DNA of 64,000 nt from SVTX01 sp045132775 (lineage in GTDB: Bacteria; Bacillota; Clostridia; Oscillospirales; CAG-272). The first letter of the stretch is position 1. Each line of letters begins with the position of its first letter. The stretch spans positions 1 to 64,000 of the forward strand of contig JBGUSX010000156.1 in assembly GCA_045132775.1 (NCBI GenBank). The letters are read 5' to 3'. Below the pieces are notes generated by a model. The model did no database searches and was not told the DNA's origin. It worked only from the letters and a program-made list of their open reading frames with translations. Below are positions 61,959 to 64,000 of the stretch, one piece after another. Made by a program: the position numbers and the translations under genes.

Positions 61959-62252
61959 ATGGCAGAAGCACGCGAGCAGGTCAAAGGCTCATACCTTTAT
62001 TACAAAAACAGACCCTTGGTAAGAGAAAAGGATACTATTTGCTACGGAGATTTTTCCGAAAGATGTGTTCTTATCTTTGAGATAATGTCTTATACCGAGA
62101 CAAACGGCATCAAGGTTCCCGGAAAGATCTTTATTCAGGTCATCGAGTCCGAGACAGGTGCAATTCTCAAGCAAGCGGACAAGGACGGAATGTACGATGC
62201 ATTCACTTACGGCATGTTCTGGTACGAAAAGTTCCTTAACGAAACTAAATAA
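61959..62252 (+). CDS. Conserved small protein, unknown function
   Basis: The 97-residue protein is a mixed alpha/beta sequence (KGSYLYYKNRPLVREKDTICYGD, CVLIFEIMSYTETNGIKVPGKIFIQVIES). It ends in FTYGMFWYEKFLNE. No signal peptide, membrane segment or known motif is seen. It has its own promoter, SD (AGGTGA) and a strong terminator, so it is a real gene expressed alone. Confidence 0.75.
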   Translation: MAEAREQVKGSYLYYKNRPLVREKDTICYGDFSERCVLIFEIMSYTETNGIKVPGKIFIQVIESETGAILKQADKDGMYDAFTYGMFWYEKFLNETK

Positions 62253-62295
62253 ACAATAAAAGATCGGAGATTAATCTCCGATCTTTTATTGTTTT
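62253..62295. terminator. Bidirectional intrinsic terminator
   Basis: ACAATAAAAGATCGGAGAT and its complement form a 19-bp perfect stem with a two-base centre, flanked by A and T runs, between convergent genes. Confidence 0.9.
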
Positions 62296-62298
62296 ACT

Positions 62299-62970
62299 TT
62301 ATACTCTTTTTACGATATTTCCGTTCGCCTTATAAATATGTCCCTCGGGCACGATTCCGCGAACCGACGAGAGAGGATAAACGGAAGCTTCTCTTCCGAC
62401 AACTGTTCCGGGATTGAGAACCGAACCGCAGCCTATCTCAACAAAGTCCCCAAGCATTGCTCCTACCTTCTTTCTCTCGGTATAGAAGCTCTCACTCTTG
62501 TCCTGTGTCTTAACAACTACAAGGGTTTTATCGGACTTGACGTTACTCGTTATCGAGCCTGCGCCCATGTGCGACTTATACCCCAGAATACTGTCACCGA
62601 CGTAATTATAGTGAGGAACCTGAACATTATCGAAGAGTATCACGTTCTTGAGCTCTGTAGAATTACCAACAACGCAGTTTTCTCCGACAAGCGCACTTCC
62701 GCGAATAAACGCGCCGGGACGCACCTCGGTATTGTGTCCTATGATACAAGGACCCGCGATGTAGTTGTTCGGGAATATCTTTGCTGATTTTGAGATCCAA
62801 ACGTCCTCACCACGTTTCTCGTAAAGCTCGGGATCGAGAGTAGCTCCGATCTCAAGTATCACGTCCTTTATTCCGGCAAGAGCCTCCCACGGATAATCAA
62901 ATTTTGAAAGATAATCTTTTGCAAGGGTATGCGAAAGATCATAAAGATCGGTAATTTTTACGTTTGCCAT
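62299..62970 (-). CDS. Left-handed beta-helix (GlmU-like) protein
   Basis: The 223-residue protein contains hexapeptide repeats from about residue 60 (IAGPCIIGHNTEVRPGAFIRGSALVGENCVVGNSTELKNVILF), as in the C-terminal half of GlmU. The N-terminal nucleotidyltransferase domain is absent. Sequence such as VPHYNYVGDSILGYKSHMGAG resembles sugar-nucleotide pyrophosphorylase/acetyltransferase proteins. Acyltransferase or sugar-binding activity is possible. The gene lies 21 bases after mutS2. Confidence 0.85.
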   Translation of the reverse strand: MANVKITDLYDLSHTLAKDYLSKFDYPWEALAGIKDVILEIGATLDPELYEKRGEDVWISKSAKIFPNNYIAGPCIIGHNTEVRPGAFIRGSALVGENCVVGNSTELKNVILFDNVQVPHYNYVGDSILGYKSHMGAGSITSNVKSDKTLVVVKTQDKSESFYTERKKVGAMLGDFVEIGCGSVLNPGTVVGREASVYPLSSVRGIVPEGHIYKANGNIVKRV

Positions 62971-62991
62971 AGCTATTCTCCTATATATATT

Positions 62992-64000
62992 TTATTTTAA
63001 TTCAACAACAGTTACGCCGCCGTCTCCCTCTCCGAACTGTCCTATTCGGAAGGAGGAAATACGCTTGTCACCCTTAAGGAACTTCCAAAGTGCTGTTTTC
63101 AGTGCCCCCGTTCCCTTTCCGTGAATGAGTCTGACCTTTCTAAAACCGAAAAGTATCGCCTCATCAAAGTATTTATCAACGGCAAGCCAAGCCTCGTCGC
63201 CATTCATGCCGCGAAGATCGATCTCGTCCTTAAAGCTAGAGGAACGGTTTACGGTATAAGTCGACGTCTTGACTTTTTTGTCTCCGGTCTGTACGGTGGG
63301 TTCGTCCTCGCACAGCTTTAGGTTTTGGATGTTCACTCTGGTCTGCAAAATACCCGCCTGAACTCTTACGTTGCCCGATTTGTCGGGGTCTTCAAGCAAG
63401 GTTGCCTTGCTTCCGAGAGTCATAATGATAACCTCATCTCCCTTTTTGAGCTTTCTCGGAAGAACGTAGTTTTCGTCCGTTTTCTTCTCTACAGGGTCGT
63501 ATTTGTCTGAGTTTTCGCGGAGATGCTCACGCACAGCGCGTCTTGCGTTTTGAAGCTCACTTCCAAGTCTGTCGGATTCCTTCGCCTTGCGGACCTTTTC
63601 CATCTGCTCCATTATAAAGTCGCTTGATGCCTTTGCGCTTGCCACCATGCTCTGAGCCTTGGACTGTGCTTTTTGCAGTTCTTTTTCCGCCTCGTCAAGC
63701 TTCTTTTTTATAATTTTTTCCGATTCAACCTTGAATCGCTCGTAATCCTCTCGCATTGATTCGGTCTCCTCGCGATTACGCTCCATTTCAATTCGCGTAG
63801 CCTCAAGCTGACCGATTATATCCTCAAATTTTCTGTTATCCGAGCTTACGTAATTTTCCGCATGCTCAATTATCTCTCTTGAGAGACCGAGCTTCTCGGA
63901 TATTGCAAAAGCGTTTGATTTTCCGGGCGTGCCGATTATCAGCTTGTAAGTCGGCTTAAGCGTCTCTACGTCAAACTCGCAGGATGCGTTACAAACACCC
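62992..64000 (-). CDS. mutS2: Endonuclease MutS2, 3' part (runs off the right edge)
   Basis: About 336 residues are present, and the frame continues beyond base 64000. They begin ETLKPTYKLIIGTPGKSNAFAISEKLGL (end of the ATPase domain), continue with a long coiled-coil clamp region rich in Glu/Lys/Arg, and end with an Smr domain: EIDLRGMNGDEA, RLIHGKGTGALKTALWKFL and GGVTVVELK. MutS2 suppresses recombination or acts in ribosome-collision rescue in different bacteria. The Smr DLRG and HGKGTG motifs are intact. Confidence 0.94.
   Translation of the reverse strand, partial: GVCNASCEFDVETLKPTYKLIIGTPGKSNAFAISEKLGLSREIIEHAENYVSSDNRKFEDIIGQLEATRIEMERNREETESMREDYERFKVESEKIIKKKLDEAEKELQKAQSKAQSMVASAKASSDFIMEQMEKVRKAKESDRLGSELQNARRAVREHLRENSDKYDPVEKKTDENYVLPRKLKKGDEVIIMTLGSKATLLEDPDKSGNVRVQAGILQTRVNIQNLKLCEDEPTVQTGDKKVKTSTYTVNRSSSFKDEIDLRGMNGDEAWLAVDKYFDEAILFGFRKVRLIHGKGTGALKTALWKFLKGDKRISSFRIGQFGEGDGGVTVVELK

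Overview
The window comes from a low-to-moderate GC, spore-forming member of the Clostridia, probably an uncultured gut relative of the Oscillospirales. The evidence is a full-length SpoIVA (492 aa), RNase Y, a YlbF-family protein, the YfmF/YfmH pair, YceD-rpmF, TmcAL, an SLH-domain surface protein and sigma-A promoters very close to TTGACA-N17-TATAAT. The standard code is used: UAG ends the S1-domain gene at 2881-2883. No rRNA, tRNA, CRISPR array, insertion sequence or intact prophage was seen.

Layout. 1-2.9 kb: end of an acyltransferase gene, the rplM-rpsI operon and an S1-domain protein, with hairpin-rich intergenic repeats. 2.9-7.3 kb: a repeat-rich gap, then a 1067-aa protein that combines a zinc ribbon, a TIR domain, helical repeats, one membrane span and an external BspA-type leucine-rich repeat region. 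7.3-10 kb: uronate isomerase, a small membrane protein and a D-2-hydroxyacid dehydrogenase. 10-19.4 kb: a PHP phosphatase, a short MutS-like ATPase, an SLH protein, a pseudouridine synthase with a DUF3810 protein, and an AraC regulator divergent from an oxidoreductase/sugar isomerase pair. 19.9-22.8 kb: murA and spoIVA. 22.9-27.5 kb: an accessory-looking co-directional run (amber-interrupted Sel1-NUDIX gene, DinB-like protein, NUDIX, GNAT, pyrophosphatase-like protein, NUDIX remnant, membrane XRE regulator). 27.5-32.6 kb: two ABC half-transporters flanking a DUF1854 protein. 32.8-39.8 kb: radA, then a three-gene TerB-N/TerB-C, BrxD-like ATPase and Lhr-like helicase module. 39.9-64 kb: mostly housekeeping genes on the minus strand: rny; a nine-gene operon miaB-ylbF-mutS-mutL-tgt-HAD-small membrane protein-tldD-pmbA; yfmF-yfmH-lgt-folD; mrp-ydcF; yceD-rpmF; then tmcAL, a small orphan, a left-handed beta-helix protein and the 3' part of mutS2.

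The two loci most likely to repay work are the TIR/LRR transmembrane protein, which looks like a membrane receptor carrying a cytoplasmic TIR effector, and the TerB/ATPase/helicase operon, which has its own consensus promoter and terminator and resembles part of BREX-type defence loci without their methylase or phosphatase genes. A third point is regulatory: a near-perfect inverted repeat covers the spoIVA ribosome-binding site, and a candidate sigma-E -10 element lies inside its 5' arm, so only read-through transcripts from murA would carry the masking arm.
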